Below, piece after piece: positions 48,458-56,662 of a stretch of 64,000 nucleotides of DNA (position 1 is the first letter of the stretch; each line of letters opens with the position of its first letter). The notes below the pieces were generated by a model. It searched no databases, was not told where the DNA came from, and saw only the letters and a list, made by a program, of their open reading frames with translations. The position numbers and the translations under genes are program-made. Source of the DNA: Phycisphaeraceae bacterium (GTDB lineage: Bacteria > Planctomycetota > Phycisphaerae > Phycisphaerales > UBA1924); the NCBI GenBank assembly GCA_020639135.1, contig JACKHE010000006.1:62001-126000 (forward strand), written 5' to 3'.

Positions 48458-49612
48458 ATGTCGAATCCAAGATCATCCGGCGAGCGACGGCGGGCGCCCT
48501 TCATGCGGGGGCTGACCGCCTCGTCTTGGATGAAGCTGTACATCGGCGTGTTCTTCACATTCATGCCGGTGTTCATGCTCTTTGGCGACGGGGTGCGTAC
48601 GAACGGGTCGCTCCCGACGCTGCTGTTCTGGGGCGCCGTGTCCGGGTGCATCGGGACGGCGTACGCGGTGATCTCCACCCGCGGATTGCGCAAGTTGCTG
48701 TACGCGGTGATCCCGGCGCACGTGCTGCTGGTGTGGGTCAGCGCGATGGGGCTGCCCCGGGGCCTGGCGCTGGACTTCGACGGGACAGACGGGTCGGGGC
48801 TGTTCATCATCCTCTCCATCGCGCTGGGGTACGGCTTCTTCACGTGGTTCGTCCGGACCGAGGGCGCGCGGTCGTATCGGCTGGCGGAGGAGATGCGCCT
48901 GGCGGCGCGGATCCACGAGAGCCTGGTCCCCGGCATCCGTCTCGAGATGGACCGCGCACGGGTGTTCGCCGAGTCGGTCGCATCGACGGAGATGGGCGGC
49001 GATCTGATCGACGCGGTGGCCGGAGGGGACGGCTCGCTGACGCTGTACCTGGCGGATGTCTCGGGCCACGGCGTGCGCGCCGGCGTGCTGATGGCGATGC
49101 TCAAGAGCGCGATCCGCGCGACGCACCTTCGGCCGATCTCCCTGGAGCAGACGTGCGCCGAGCTCAACGCCGTGCTGGGGCAGGTGAAGGAGCCCGACAT
49201 GTTCGCGACGTTCGCGGCGGTGCGGATCGATGGCGGCGGCGCCGGTGGGGGGCGGGTCGAGTGCGCGCTCGCAGGGCATCTGCCGATCGTGCAGATCGAT
49301 CGGGAGCGCGGCGAAATCACCCGGCACGACAACGAGAGCCTGCCGCTGGGCGTTGTCGATGACGAGACGTTCGTATCAAAGCCGATCGGCGTCCGGAGCG
49401 GCGACCTGCTGGCGCTGTACACCGACGGGTTGACGGAGGCCGCCGATGCGCAGCGGCGCCTCTTCGGCGCCGAGGCGGTGGACCGGGTGCTGTTGGAAAA
49501 TCGGGACGAGCCGCTGGAGGCGATCTTCGACGCGGTGATGGACGCGGTGCGGGCGCACGACACGGGCGGCCAGGCGGACGACCAGACGCTGATGCTGATC
49601 CGGATCAAGTGA
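48458..49612 (+). CDS. SpoIIE/RsbU-type PP2C phosphatase, membrane-anchored
   Basis: A 384-residue serine/threonine phosphatase of the partner-switching class, which dephosphorylates anti-sigma-factor antagonists. The first 135 residues contain four likely membrane spans. A linker helix (RLAEEMRLAARIHESLVPG) follows, then the PPM domain with GGDLID (180-185), ADVSGHG (199-205), LALYTDGLTEA and a C-terminal DDQTLMLI that supply the metal-binding aspartates. No kinase or antagonist gene is adjacent, so its target is unknown. It converges on the cysteine-rich gene across a shared hairpin. Confidence 0.92.
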   Translation: MSNPRSSGERRRAPFMRGLTASSWMKLYIGVFFTFMPVFMLFGDGVRTNGSLPTLLFWGAVSGCIGTAYAVISTRGLRKLLYAVIPAHVLLVWVSAMGLPRGLALDFDGTDGSGLFIILSIALGYGFFTWFVRTEGARSYRLAEEMRLAARIHESLVPGIRLEMDRARVFAESVASTEMGGDLIDAVAGGDGSLTLYLADVSGHGVRAGVLMAMLKSAIRATHLRPISLEQTCAELNAVLGQVKEPDMFATFAAVRIDGGGAGGGRVECALAGHLPIVQIDRERGEITRHDNESLPLGVVDDETFVSKPIGVRSGDLLALYTDGLTEAADAQRRLFGAEAVDRVLLENRDEPLEAIFDAVMDAVRAHDTGGQADDQTLMLIRIK

Positions 49613-49625
49613 TGCCGGCGCAGAA

Positions 49626-49655
49626 CAACGCCCCGCCATCAATGACGGGGCGTTG
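49626..49655. terminator. Bidirectional hairpin terminator
   Basis: CAACGCCCCG (49626-49635) pairs perfectly with CGGGGCGTTG (49646-49655). The T-tract is poor on the plus strand and only TTGTTCTG on the minus strand. It lies between two convergent genes. Confidence 0.65.
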
Positions 49656-49706
49656 CGCAAGAGGATGTGGTTCGGTCGCGCCGGGTGACCGGCGTGATCA
49701 GCACGA

Positions 49707-50966
49707 TCAGCGGAGATCGGCGCCCTTCTTCGCGGCGATGTGGGCCGCGTTCTCCTTGCAGCAGTCGGGCATGTCCTGGCCGGCCTTGACCGCCTTGACG
49801 CCCTCCTCGCAGCACGCGTTGTTGACGTTGATGACGGTGACCTCGGCGTTGCAGTTGGTGTTCTTGGCAACGGCGTTGACGGCCTTGGCGGCGTCGCAGG
49901 AGCCGGCGCAGGCGCCGGCGTCCGAGACCTGCGTGACCATCGCGCCGAGGGTCTTGGCGAGTTCCGCCTTGGCGCCGGCGTCGCCGGTCAGGATCAGGCG
50001 GACCGGGCCGCCGTGGGATTCGGCGACGATCTCGTAGCCGAGGAAGTCGCAGCACTCACGGGACATCGCGACCATCTCGGCGACCTCGACGAGCGTCTTG
50101 GAGCACGCGGGGAACTCGATCGCGTAGCCGTTGCTGATCTCGGAGACGTTCTGGATCTTGGGCATCAGGGCGTTGTGCAGCGCGGCGCGCCTGGCCATGG
50201 TCTCCTCGCAGAACATCGACTCGGCCTTGCACTCGTACGAGGAGGCGGCGACGGCCTGAGCGCCGTTCGCACAGCAGTCGGACTGATTGCCGGCGGCCAT
50301 CGCCTTGGCGCCCTCGCAGGTGGCGCCGCAGTCCATGGCGTTGGCGGCGTTGACGGCCCTGGCGCCGTTCATGGAGCACTGGGCGTTGTCGCCGGCGGCC
50401 ATCGCCTTGGCGCCCTCGCAGGTGGCGCCGCAGTCCATGGTGTTGGCGGCGTTGACGGCCCTGGCGCCGTTCATGGAGCACTGGGCGTTGTCGCCGGCGG
50501 CCATCGCCTTGGCGCCCTCGCAGGTGGCGCCGCAGTCCATGGCGTTGGCGGCGTTAACGGCCTTGGCGCCGTCGCAAGCGCTCTGACACTGCGTCGTATC
50601 CGCGGCGTTGATGATCTTGCCGGTCACGGGGCAGCGATTGGCGTCGGAAGCGGCGACGGCCTTGGCGCCGTCACAGGTGGAGCCGCACGCGGCGTTGTCG
50701 GACGCGGCGACGGCCTTGGCGCTCTCGCACGCGCTCTGGCACTCGCTCTGGAGCGCGACGGCGGCGGCGTGGACGCGGCTCTTCTGGCAGGTCGTCTCGC
50801 CCGACTTGTCGGCGACCTGCGTGGTCGTCGCGGTGGTCGTGTCGCAGGCGCTCACAAGGCTGCACAGCGAGTTGCCGGTGGCGAGCATGTAGCCGCCCCC
50901 AACCACGCCCACGGTGGCGGCAAGAGCGATAGCGAGCGATCCGATGATTGAGCCGTTGCGACGCAT
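49707..50966 (-). CDS. Cysteine-rich secreted tandem-repeat protein
   Basis: A 419-residue protein with a signal or anchor at residues 5-30. About 200 residues of cysteine-containing repeats follow, three of them nearly identical 34-residue units (ANAMDCGATCEGAKAMAAG then DNAQCSMNGARAVN, about 141-242). A single domain at about 260-345 has CSKTLVEVAEMVAMSRECCDFLGYEIVAE and GPVRLILTGDAGAKAELAK, a pattern shared with small bacterial proteins linked to heavy-metal genes. CCEEG and DCCKEN close the protein. Metal or redox binding is plausible but unproven. AGGAG stands six bases before the ATG at 50966, and a minus-strand TACACT lies at 51023-51028. Confidence 0.8.
   Translation of the reverse strand: MRRNGSIIGSLAIALAATVGVVGGGYMLATGNSLCSLVSACDTTTATTTQVADKSGETTCQKSRVHAAAVALQSECQSACESAKAVAASDNAACGSTCDGAKAVAASDANRCPVTGKIINAADTTQCQSACDGAKAVNAANAMDCGATCEGAKAMAAGDNAQCSMNGARAVNAANTMDCGATCEGAKAMAAGDNAQCSMNGARAVNAANAMDCGATCEGAKAMAAGNQSDCCANGAQAVAASSYECKAESMFCEETMARRAALHNALMPKIQNVSEISNGYAIEFPACSKTLVEVAEMVAMSRECCDFLGYEIVAESHGGPVRLILTGDAGAKAELAKTLGAMVTQVSDAGACAGSCDAAKAVNAVAKNTNCNAEVTVINVNNACCEEGVKAVKAGQDMPDCCKENAAHIAAKKGADLR
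50296..50571. repeat. Tandem 102-base repeat within the cysteine-rich gene
   Basis: Two full copies (50296-50397 and 50398-50499) and a third partial copy (from 50500 to about 50571) are almost identical at the DNA level. The 102-base period equals 34 codons, so the reading frame is kept. Confidence 0.9.
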
Positions 50967-51317
50967 GGGGTTCTCCTCAGGGGTTGCTGTCCGGGGCTCT
51001 CGGGCCACCCGGCTTCGTTTCAAGTGTAGTTTCATTCGTTCCGCGATCGACCGAGTTCGCGGGAAATCGGCGGAAAATAGGTCGATCCGACGTCTTGTGG
51101 CGCCGACACAGCGCCCGAACGGCGGTTCCGGAAGGACGCCAACTGGTACCGGCAACCTCGTCGGAGGCGGCGCCAGGTCGGGAATCCTCTACTGTCAGAC
51201 TCTCACCTCGGCCCGATTCTTCCCGGAAACCACGAAAAACGAGCCGCCCGCGGACAGTCCGAGAACCGGACGAGGACCACGCGGGGCCCGATTGTTATCC
51301 TCTTAAATATCAGCAGG
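50967..51317. other. Intergenic region with promoter of the cysteine-rich gene
   Basis: About 350 bases with no supported gene. A minus-strand TACACT at 51023-51028 is a good -10, giving a leader of about 50 bases. The right end is unusually AT-rich (TTGTTATCCTCTTAAATATC near 51293). Confidence 0.5.
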
Positions 51318-51944
51318 TTACGCCGCAATCGGGGCGTGCTGGGATGCCGGGGAGAGGGCGAGGATCATCTCGACCTCGGGACTCAGCGAGCGGGCCTGGG
51401 CCTCGGCGAGAGCCCGGCGCAGGCCGGCGATCCCCACGACGGCATCGAAAATCGCCCGCTCGCCCAGTCGCCAGAGGGTGAGCGCGGTTTCCAGGGCGTC
51501 AACCAGCAGGCCCGATTGGCGGGTGTTGGCGGCGCCGGCTTCGTGCGCGGAGTAGAGGGCGTGGAACGCGCGATCCCGGGCGGTTTCGAGGCGGTCACGG
51601 AGGTCTGGTTCGAGCCCCGGGATGACGAATCGGTCCTGCTCGAGCAGGGCGATGATCGCCTCGACGGCGGAGGCGGTGACGGCCGGGGAGCCGAACGAGC
51701 CGTCGTCGAGCTGGCGATCGAGCAGCCTGAGGGCGAGATCGAGGGCGCCGGAAGTTGGGCGATGGGTGAGTTCGGTGACCCGGCTCAGGGCGAGGCTGAT
51801 GGCTGAGGCCTCGATCATGCCGGGGTTGGAGAGCCGGAGCCGGGCGGCCAGAGGCAGGGGCCTGCCGTTGCGAAGGACTTCCTCGAGCAGGCGGTCGTAC
51901 TGGCCGGATTCCGCGAGTCTGACGAGTCGGGGCATGCTGAGCAT
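51318..51944 (-). CDS. Hypothetical helical protein with QW-like motif
   Basis: A 208-residue all-helical soluble protein. ALRLLDRQLDDGSFGSPAVTASAVEAIIALLEQ contains a Q-x3-DGSFG motif like those of alpha/alpha-barrel proteins (prenyltransferase/terpene cyclase-type repeats), but only one clear copy is present and no catalytic residues are seen. GGAGG lies eight bases before the ATG at 51944. A minus-strand TTGACT (52076-52071) with CAGAAT 16 bases later may be its promoter. Its role next to dnaK is unknown. Confidence 0.65.
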   Translation of the reverse strand: MLSMPRLVRLAESGQYDRLLEEVLRNGRPLPLAARLRLSNPGMIEASAISLALSRVTELTHRPTSGALDLALRLLDRQLDDGSFGSPAVTASAVEAIIALLEQDRFVIPGLEPDLRDRLETARDRAFHALYSAHEAGAANTRQSGLLVDALETALTLWRLGERAIFDAVVGIAGLRRALAEAQARSLSPEVEMILALSPASQHAPIAA

Positions 51945-52311
51945 GGTGCTGGCCTCCGTGCGGCGTGCGGGTCGGGGCGGATGGGGCAGGCGAGCGGTCT
52001 CTCTCCTCCGGCGCCTGATCGATCCGTGATCGGACGTTGTTCGGTTGTATTCTGTCAGGGTATCGGTGGAAGTCAAGGGCGATCATCGGTTTTTGTTCGG
52101 TTTTGTGTTCGGTGAACCCCGATCCGTGTCTGCCAAGCTGACAGCGGATCCGAGGACATCGGCCTCCCCGGCACTGATGGGGGGTCGGAACCGTGATTTT
52201 TTAGCCCGTGACGCGGGTTCGCGGTTTGGCGCCGATGTTGCCCCTCCCACTGGCGATGCCGCTCAGGGCAGGGGCCCTGTCAATCCCGGCGTGCACGAGA
52301 GGAACTCAGCA
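51945..52311. other. Divergent intergenic region upstream of dnaK
   Basis: About 367 bases. It holds the putative minus-strand promoter noted for the upstream gene and an inverted repeat, GATCCG at 52121 with CGGATC near 52145. No CIRCE (TTAGCACTC...GAGTGCTAA) heat-shock operator was found. The dnaK promoter could not be fixed. Confidence 0.45.
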
Positions 52312-54216
52312 ATGTCGAAAACAATCGGAATCGATCTTGGCACGACGAACTCGGTGGTCGCGGTCATGGAGGCCGGCAGCCCCAAGGTCATCACGAACGC
52401 CACCGGGAGCCGGACGACCCCATCGGTCGTTGGCTTCACCGAGAAGGGCGAGCGTCTGGTGGGTCAGCCCGCCAGGCACCAGCAGGTGACGAACCCCAAG
52501 AACACGGTCTATTCCATCAAGCGCTTCATGGGCCGGCGTCACAGCGAGGTCCACTCCGAAGAGAAGATCGTCCCCTACGAGCTGGTGGGCGGCGAGGGCG
52601 AGCTGGTCAAGGTGATGGTGCGCGGCAAGGAGTTCACGCCCCCCGAGATCAGCGCGATGGTGCTCGGCAGCCTGAAGCAGGCGGCGGAGGACTACCTCGG
52701 CGCGAAGGTGGACAAGGCGGTCATCACCGTCCCCGCCTACTTCAACGATGCGCAGCGTCAGGCGACCAAGGACGCGGGCGAGATCGCCGGCCTGAAGGTC
52801 GAGCGGATCATCAACGAGCCCACGGCGGCGGCGCTGGCGTACGGGCTCGAGAAGCAGACGAATGAGAAGGTCGCGGTCTTCGACTTCGGCGGCGGCACGT
52901 TCGACGTGTCGATCCTCGATGTCGGCGACGGCGTCTTCGAGGTGCTCGCCACCAACGGCGACGGCCACCTGGGCGGCGACGACATCGACGAGCTGCTCAT
53001 CGACTACATCGCCGAGGAGTTCCGCAAGGTCGAGGGCATCGACGTCCGCAAGGACCCGATGGCGCTCCAGAGGCTGAAGGAGGCCGCGGAGAAGGCCAAG
53101 TGCGAGCTGTCTTCCACGCAGGAGACGTCGGTCAACCTGCCGTTCATCACGGCTGACGCGTCGGGCCCCAAGCACCTGCAGGTGACGATCAACCGCGCAA
53201 CGTTCGAGAACCTGATCGGTGAGATCCTCAAGCGGCTGCGGACCCCCTGCGAGAAGGCGATCGCCGACTCGAAGCTGGCGGTGGGCAAGATCGACGAGGT
53301 CATCCTGGTCGGCGGATCGACGCGCATCCCCGCGGTGCAGGCGCTCGTCAAGCAGATCTTCGGGAAGGACCCCAACAAGAGCATCAACCCGGACGAGGTC
53401 GTGGCGCTGGGCGCCGCGATCCAGGGCGGCGTGCTGGGCGGCGAGGTCAAGGACGTGCTGCTGCTCGACGTGACACCGCTTTCGCTGGGCGTCGAGACGA
53501 TGGGCGGCGTGATGACGAAGCTTATCGAGCGCAACACCACGATCCCCACGTCGAAGAAGGAGACCTTCTCGACGGCGAGCGACAACCAGACCTCGGTGAC
53601 GATCCACGTCCTCCAGGGCGAGCGCGAGTTCGCCAGGGACAACCGGACGCTGGGCCAGTTCGACCTGAGCGACATCCCCCCGGCGCCCCGCGGCATGCCG
53701 CAGATCGAGGTGGAGTTCGCCATCGACGCCAACGGCATCCTCAACGTCTCGGCGACGGACAAGGCGACGGGCAAGAGCCAGAAGATCGAGATCAAGGGCT
53801 CGAGCGGCCTGTCTGACGCCGAGATCGAGAAGATGAAGAAGGACGCCGAGGCTCATGCCGAGGAGGACAAGAGCCGCCGCGAGCTCGTCGATACGAAGAA
53901 CCGCGGCGACGCGATGATCCACCAGACGCGCAAGAGCCTGGACGAGCACGGCGAGAAGGTGTCCTCGGAGGTTCGCTCGGGGATCGAGTCGTCGATCTCG
54001 AACCTGGAGAGCGCGCTCAAGGGCGACGACAAGGGCGCCGTCGAGAAGGCGATGTCGGAGCTCGAGAAGAGCGCGATGGAGCTGGGCAAGATCATGTACG
54101 AGGAGGCGGCGGCCAAGACCGGCGGCGGCGCTTCGACGGGCGCGGGCGGTGTGGATAACCCGTCAGACCCGGACGTGATCGACGCCGAGTACGAGGTCAA
54201 GGAAGAAAACTCGTAA
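52312..54216 (+). CDS. dnaK: Molecular chaperone DnaK (Hsp70)
   Basis: The cytoplasmic Hsp70 uses ATP cycles with DnaJ and GrpE to fold and disaggregate proteins. The 634-residue protein is full length. IGIDLGTTNSVVAVMEAG and VFDFGGGTFDVSILDVG are phosphate loops, VDKAVITVPAYFNDAQRQATKDAGEIAGL and ILVGGSTRIPAV are ATPase signatures, and DVTPLSLGVETMGG opens the linker to the substrate-binding domain. The C-terminal DPDVIDAEYEVKEE matches the usual acidic end. AGAGGA is about nine bases before the ATG. No dnaJ or grpE gene is adjacent in this window. Confidence 0.98.
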   Translation: MSKTIGIDLGTTNSVVAVMEAGSPKVITNATGSRTTPSVVGFTEKGERLVGQPARHQQVTNPKNTVYSIKRFMGRRHSEVHSEEKIVPYELVGGEGELVKVMVRGKEFTPPEISAMVLGSLKQAAEDYLGAKVDKAVITVPAYFNDAQRQATKDAGEIAGLKVERIINEPTAAALAYGLEKQTNEKVAVFDFGGGTFDVSILDVGDGVFEVLATNGDGHLGGDDIDELLIDYIAEEFRKVEGIDVRKDPMALQRLKEAAEKAKCELSSTQETSVNLPFITADASGPKHLQVTINRATFENLIGEILKRLRTPCEKAIADSKLAVGKIDEVILVGGSTRIPAVQALVKQIFGKDPNKSINPDEVVALGAAIQGGVLGGEVKDVLLLDVTPLSLGVETMGGVMTKLIERNTTIPTSKKETFSTASDNQTSVTIHVLQGEREFARDNRTLGQFDLSDIPPAPRGMPQIEVEFAIDANGILNVSATDKATGKSQKIEIKGSSGLSDAEIEKMKKDAEAHAEEDKSRRELVDTKNRGDAMIHQTRKSLDEHGEKVSSEVRSGIESSISNLESALKGDDKGAVEKAMSELEKSAMELGKIMYEEAAAKTGGGASTGAGGVDNPSDPDVIDAEYEVKEENS

Positions 54217-54280
54217 GCGGCGCCACAGCATCTCGTGGTTGATGCAGAAAGTTTCGTGATCCGTTTCCATCGGGGTTTAC

Positions 54281-54320
54281 AGACGATTTCGCGCGGGTAC
54301 CATCCGCGCGAAATCTGTCT
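54281..54320 (+). terminator. Strong hairpin downstream of dnaK
   Basis: GATTTCGCGCGG and CCGCGCGAAATC form a perfect 12-base stem; flanking AGAC/GTCT extends it across a one-base bulge, with a seven-base loop. The run after it is TCTTCCTCCCCCC rather than T-only. It probably ends or stabilises the dnaK mRNA. Confidence 0.6.
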
Positions 54321-54784
54321 TCCTCCCCCCCTGGATTGGTGCGCGAAACTCCGGAACCGAGTGGCGTCCACACGGTGTCGGTGCGCCATACCGTTTCACT
54401 TCCTACCCCGCATCACCGGGTTGAAACGGTCTGGCGAGCCTTTGCTGGGGGGCTTTTTCTTTGCGCGGGTTCGGGTCGCCGCCCGGCGCCGGGCACGCGG
54501 GCCGGTCGGGCGGTGAAATGCCGTTCGATTCAGGAAGAAACCGTGAACCGCGCGGGTTTGATTTCCGTATGAAGTGATGAACCGGGAACCCTCCCAGGCG
54601 ACCCGGGGTTCTTCTCTCTTCCTCCGAGCCCCCGAATCCGGCCGTTGGCTTTTGGGCGGCGTCTCTCCTCCAGACGCCGCCCGCCACGGTCGGCCTTCCC
54701 CTACCCAATCGTGCGCATCGCTGGCGAAGCCGGACCGGGGCTCGGGGTCTCCCCCGACACCATCACCTGCCATTTCCTCGCAAA

Positions 54785-54819
54785 GCGCCCCGCGACGGTC
54801 TCCCGCGGGGCGTTTTCTT
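54785..54819 (+). terminator. Intrinsic terminator without an assigned gene
   Basis: GCGCCCCGCG (54785-54794) pairs with CGCGGGGCG (54804-54812) and is followed by TTTTCTT. On the plus strand the nearest upstream gene is dnaK, about 570 bases away and with its own hairpin. Confidence 0.7.
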
Positions 54820-54841
54820 GTTTGAAGGGCGGAGTCCGACC

Positions 54842-54919
54842 GCGCGCGTGCCATGGCCACGTCCTCGTGGCCATGCTTCCTGTGTTCATGCTGAATCATG
54901 GCCATGCAGAGCCTTGGCC
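54842..54919. repeat. Palindromic repeat, copy A
   Basis: GCGCGTGCCATGGCCACG, a CGTGGCCATGCTTC arm, about 14 variable bases, then AATCATGGCCATGCA and TGGCCAT. The arms match copy B at 59329 almost base for base while the middle differs. Minus-strand translation gives the HGHEDVAMAR peptide in both copies. Confidence 0.85.
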
Positions 54920-54942
54920 ATTGAACACGAGCGCCAGCTTAG

Positions 54943-56382
54943 TCATCTTTTGATCGCCTTGAACATTTCGATCGCTCCGAGCCTCGCCTGTTTGTGATCA
55001 ACGATGGGGAGTGGGTAGTCGAGCGCTGCTCGTCGCAGGTCGCCCAGACGCTCGGGCTGGTGGATCGCGTCGCCCTCGATGTTGCGCAGCTCGGGGACCC
55101 AGCGGCGGATGAAGGCGCCGTCGGGGTCGGCCTTTTCGCTCTGGGCGTAGGGGTTCATGACCCGGAAGTAGGGCTGGGCGTCGGCGCCGGTGGAGGCGGA
55201 CCACTGCCAGCCGCCGTTGTTGGCGGCGAGATCGCCATCGACGAGCGTGCGCATGAAGTGGCGTTCGCCCAGGCGCCAGTCCAGGTGGAGGTCCTTCGAG
55301 AGGAACATCGCGACGATCATGCGCAGGCGGTTGTGCATCCAGCCGGTCTGCGTCAGGCAGCGAATCGCGGCATCGACGATGGGGTAGCCGGTCAGGCCGT
55401 CGCGCCAGGCGCAGAAGTCGGCATCGGAATCACGCCAGTTGATCCGGTCGGTCTCCGGGACGAAGGCGCGATGCATGCACACGCTCGGGAAGCCGACGAG
55501 GATGTGCTTATAGAACTCGCGCCAGATCAACTCGTTGATCCAGGTCGTGACGCCCTTGTTCGCATTGGATCGCTTGCTCTCGAGCCTGCCGTCGTTGGCC
55601 CCGATCGCGGCGCGGAGGCATTCGCGTGGTGAGATGGCGCCGATGGTCAGGTAGGGGGAGAGGGCGCTGGTCCCTTCGAGGTCAGCTCGGTCGCGGTCGG
55701 TGTGGTACGAGGCGATGCGGTTGCTGACGAAGGCGCGCAGGCGGCGTTGCGCCTCGCGCTCGCCGGCGGGCCAGAGCGCCGGGTCGATGGTTGGCTCGAA
55801 TCCCTCGATTGCCTCGGGCACGGCGTCGGGGGGAGTCAGGATCTCGGGCTGCGCCTTGACGGTCATCGCATCGGGGATCCCGCCGCGTTCCTCGACGACG
55901 GTGCGCCAGCGCCGGGCGAAGGGGGAGAAGACGCGGAAGAAGGTGTCGCCGCCGGTCAGGACGGCGCCGGGCTCGACGGCGACCTGGTCGTGGAAAGCGT
56001 GGACGCGGATGCCTTGTGATTCGAGGCGTCGCGAGACGGCTTCATCGCGGCGCGCCTCGTTGATCTCGTACTGCCTGTTGAAGTAGAGGGCGCCGCAAGC
56101 ATGCTCGCGCATCAGACGCTCGATGGCCTCCGGGGCGTCGGCGAATGCGGGCGCGGCGCGGATGAGCAGGGGGATGCTCTTCTTCGCCAGCTCGGCGGAG
56201 AGTTCGGCGAGCGTGCGCCGGATCAGATCGATCTTGTTGGGCGAGTCGTCGTGGTCGCGCCAGGCAGAAGGCGTGAGGAGGAAGCAGCAGACGACGCCCC
56301 CGGTCGCGTCGCGCGAGGCGTGCGCCAGGGCGGTGTTGTCGTGCGCGCGGAGGTCGGCGCGCAGCCAGACGAGGGCTCGCAT
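54943..56382 (-). CDS. phrB: Deoxyribodipyrimidine photolyase (class I, CPD type)
   Basis: Photolyase uses FADH- and blue light to split cyclobutane pyrimidine dimers. The 479-residue protein starts with the Rossmann antenna domain (ALVWLRADLRAHDNTALAHA, residues 3-22) and continues with the helical FAD domain. That domain holds WINELIWREFYKHIL, TGYPIVDAAIRCLTQTGWMHNRLRMIVAMFLSKDLHLDWRLGERHFM, and LAANNGGWQWSASTGADAQPYFRVMNP. The asparagine and tryptophans of the electron-transfer region are present. The antenna cofactor cannot be decided by eye. The ATG lies six bases after a minus-strand TACGCT (56394-56389) with no ribosome site. Confidence 0.96.
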   Translation of the reverse strand: MRALVWLRADLRAHDNTALAHASRDATGGVVCCFLLTPSAWRDHDDSPNKIDLIRRTLAELSAELAKKSIPLLIRAAPAFADAPEAIERLMREHACGALYFNRQYEINEARRDEAVSRRLESQGIRVHAFHDQVAVEPGAVLTGGDTFFRVFSPFARRWRTVVEERGGIPDAMTVKAQPEILTPPDAVPEAIEGFEPTIDPALWPAGEREAQRRLRAFVSNRIASYHTDRDRADLEGTSALSPYLTIGAISPRECLRAAIGANDGRLESKRSNANKGVTTWINELIWREFYKHILVGFPSVCMHRAFVPETDRINWRDSDADFCAWRDGLTGYPIVDAAIRCLTQTGWMHNRLRMIVAMFLSKDLHLDWRLGERHFMRTLVDGDLAANNGGWQWSASTGADAQPYFRVMNPYAQSEKADPDGAFIRRWVPELRNIEGDAIHQPERLGDLRRAALDYPLPIVDHKQARLGAIEMFKAIKR

Positions 56383-56440
56383 GGGGCGAGCGTACCGGGT
56401 TTCGTCTGGTTGAGGAGGTGGCGGGACAGCCTGACGGATT

Positions 56441-56660
56441 GATACCCGAGCCTTCGCAGAGCCTCAGGCTCGGCGTCCAGTCTGCCTCCCTCTCCCTCTG
56501 GGAGAGGGCCGGGGAGAGGGGGGGAATGGAACAACACCGAACAATGTTCAACAAGCCGAATCGCGCGATCGGCTGGTCGAGAGCGATTCAGCGCCTTTGC
56601 TCCGCGCGTCCCCGCTCCCGGTTCGTTGCGCTCACCACCCTCTCCCCGAGGGAGAGGGGT
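56441..56660. repeat. Two copies of the CTCTCCC/GGGAGAGG dispersed repeat
   Basis: CCCTCTCCCTCTGGGAGAGGG (56488-56508) is a perfect palindrome, preceded by GGCTCGGCGTCCAG. A second copy lies at 56637-56657 (CCCTCTCCCCGAGGGAGAGGG-like), preceded by a TTGCTCCGCGCGTCC and GGTTCGTTGCGCTCACC stretch shared in reverse with 59030-59090. Confidence 0.75.
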
Positions 56661-56662
56661 GC

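Larger units (their letters stand above)
54321..54941. other. Long intergenic region with hairpins and a terminator
   Basis: About 620 bases with no supported protein gene or tRNA. It contains a perfect 11-base hairpin (GGGCGGCGTCT with AGACGCCGCCC, 54654-54682), an intrinsic terminator (54785-54819) and the first copy of the GTGCCATGGCCACG palindrome (54842-54919). A small RNA ending at the terminator is possible. Confidence 0.5.

Noticed and set aside
50296..50571. CRISPR-like tandem repeat
   Set aside because: The 102-base units have no unique spacers and are in frame within a cysteine-rich protein.
51945..52311. CIRCE heat-shock operator before dnaK
   Set aside because: No TTAGCACTC/GAGTGCTAA pair was found in the interval.
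52306..53949. 547-residue minus-strand open frame
   Set aside because: Antisense to dnaK, whose frame is unmistakable.
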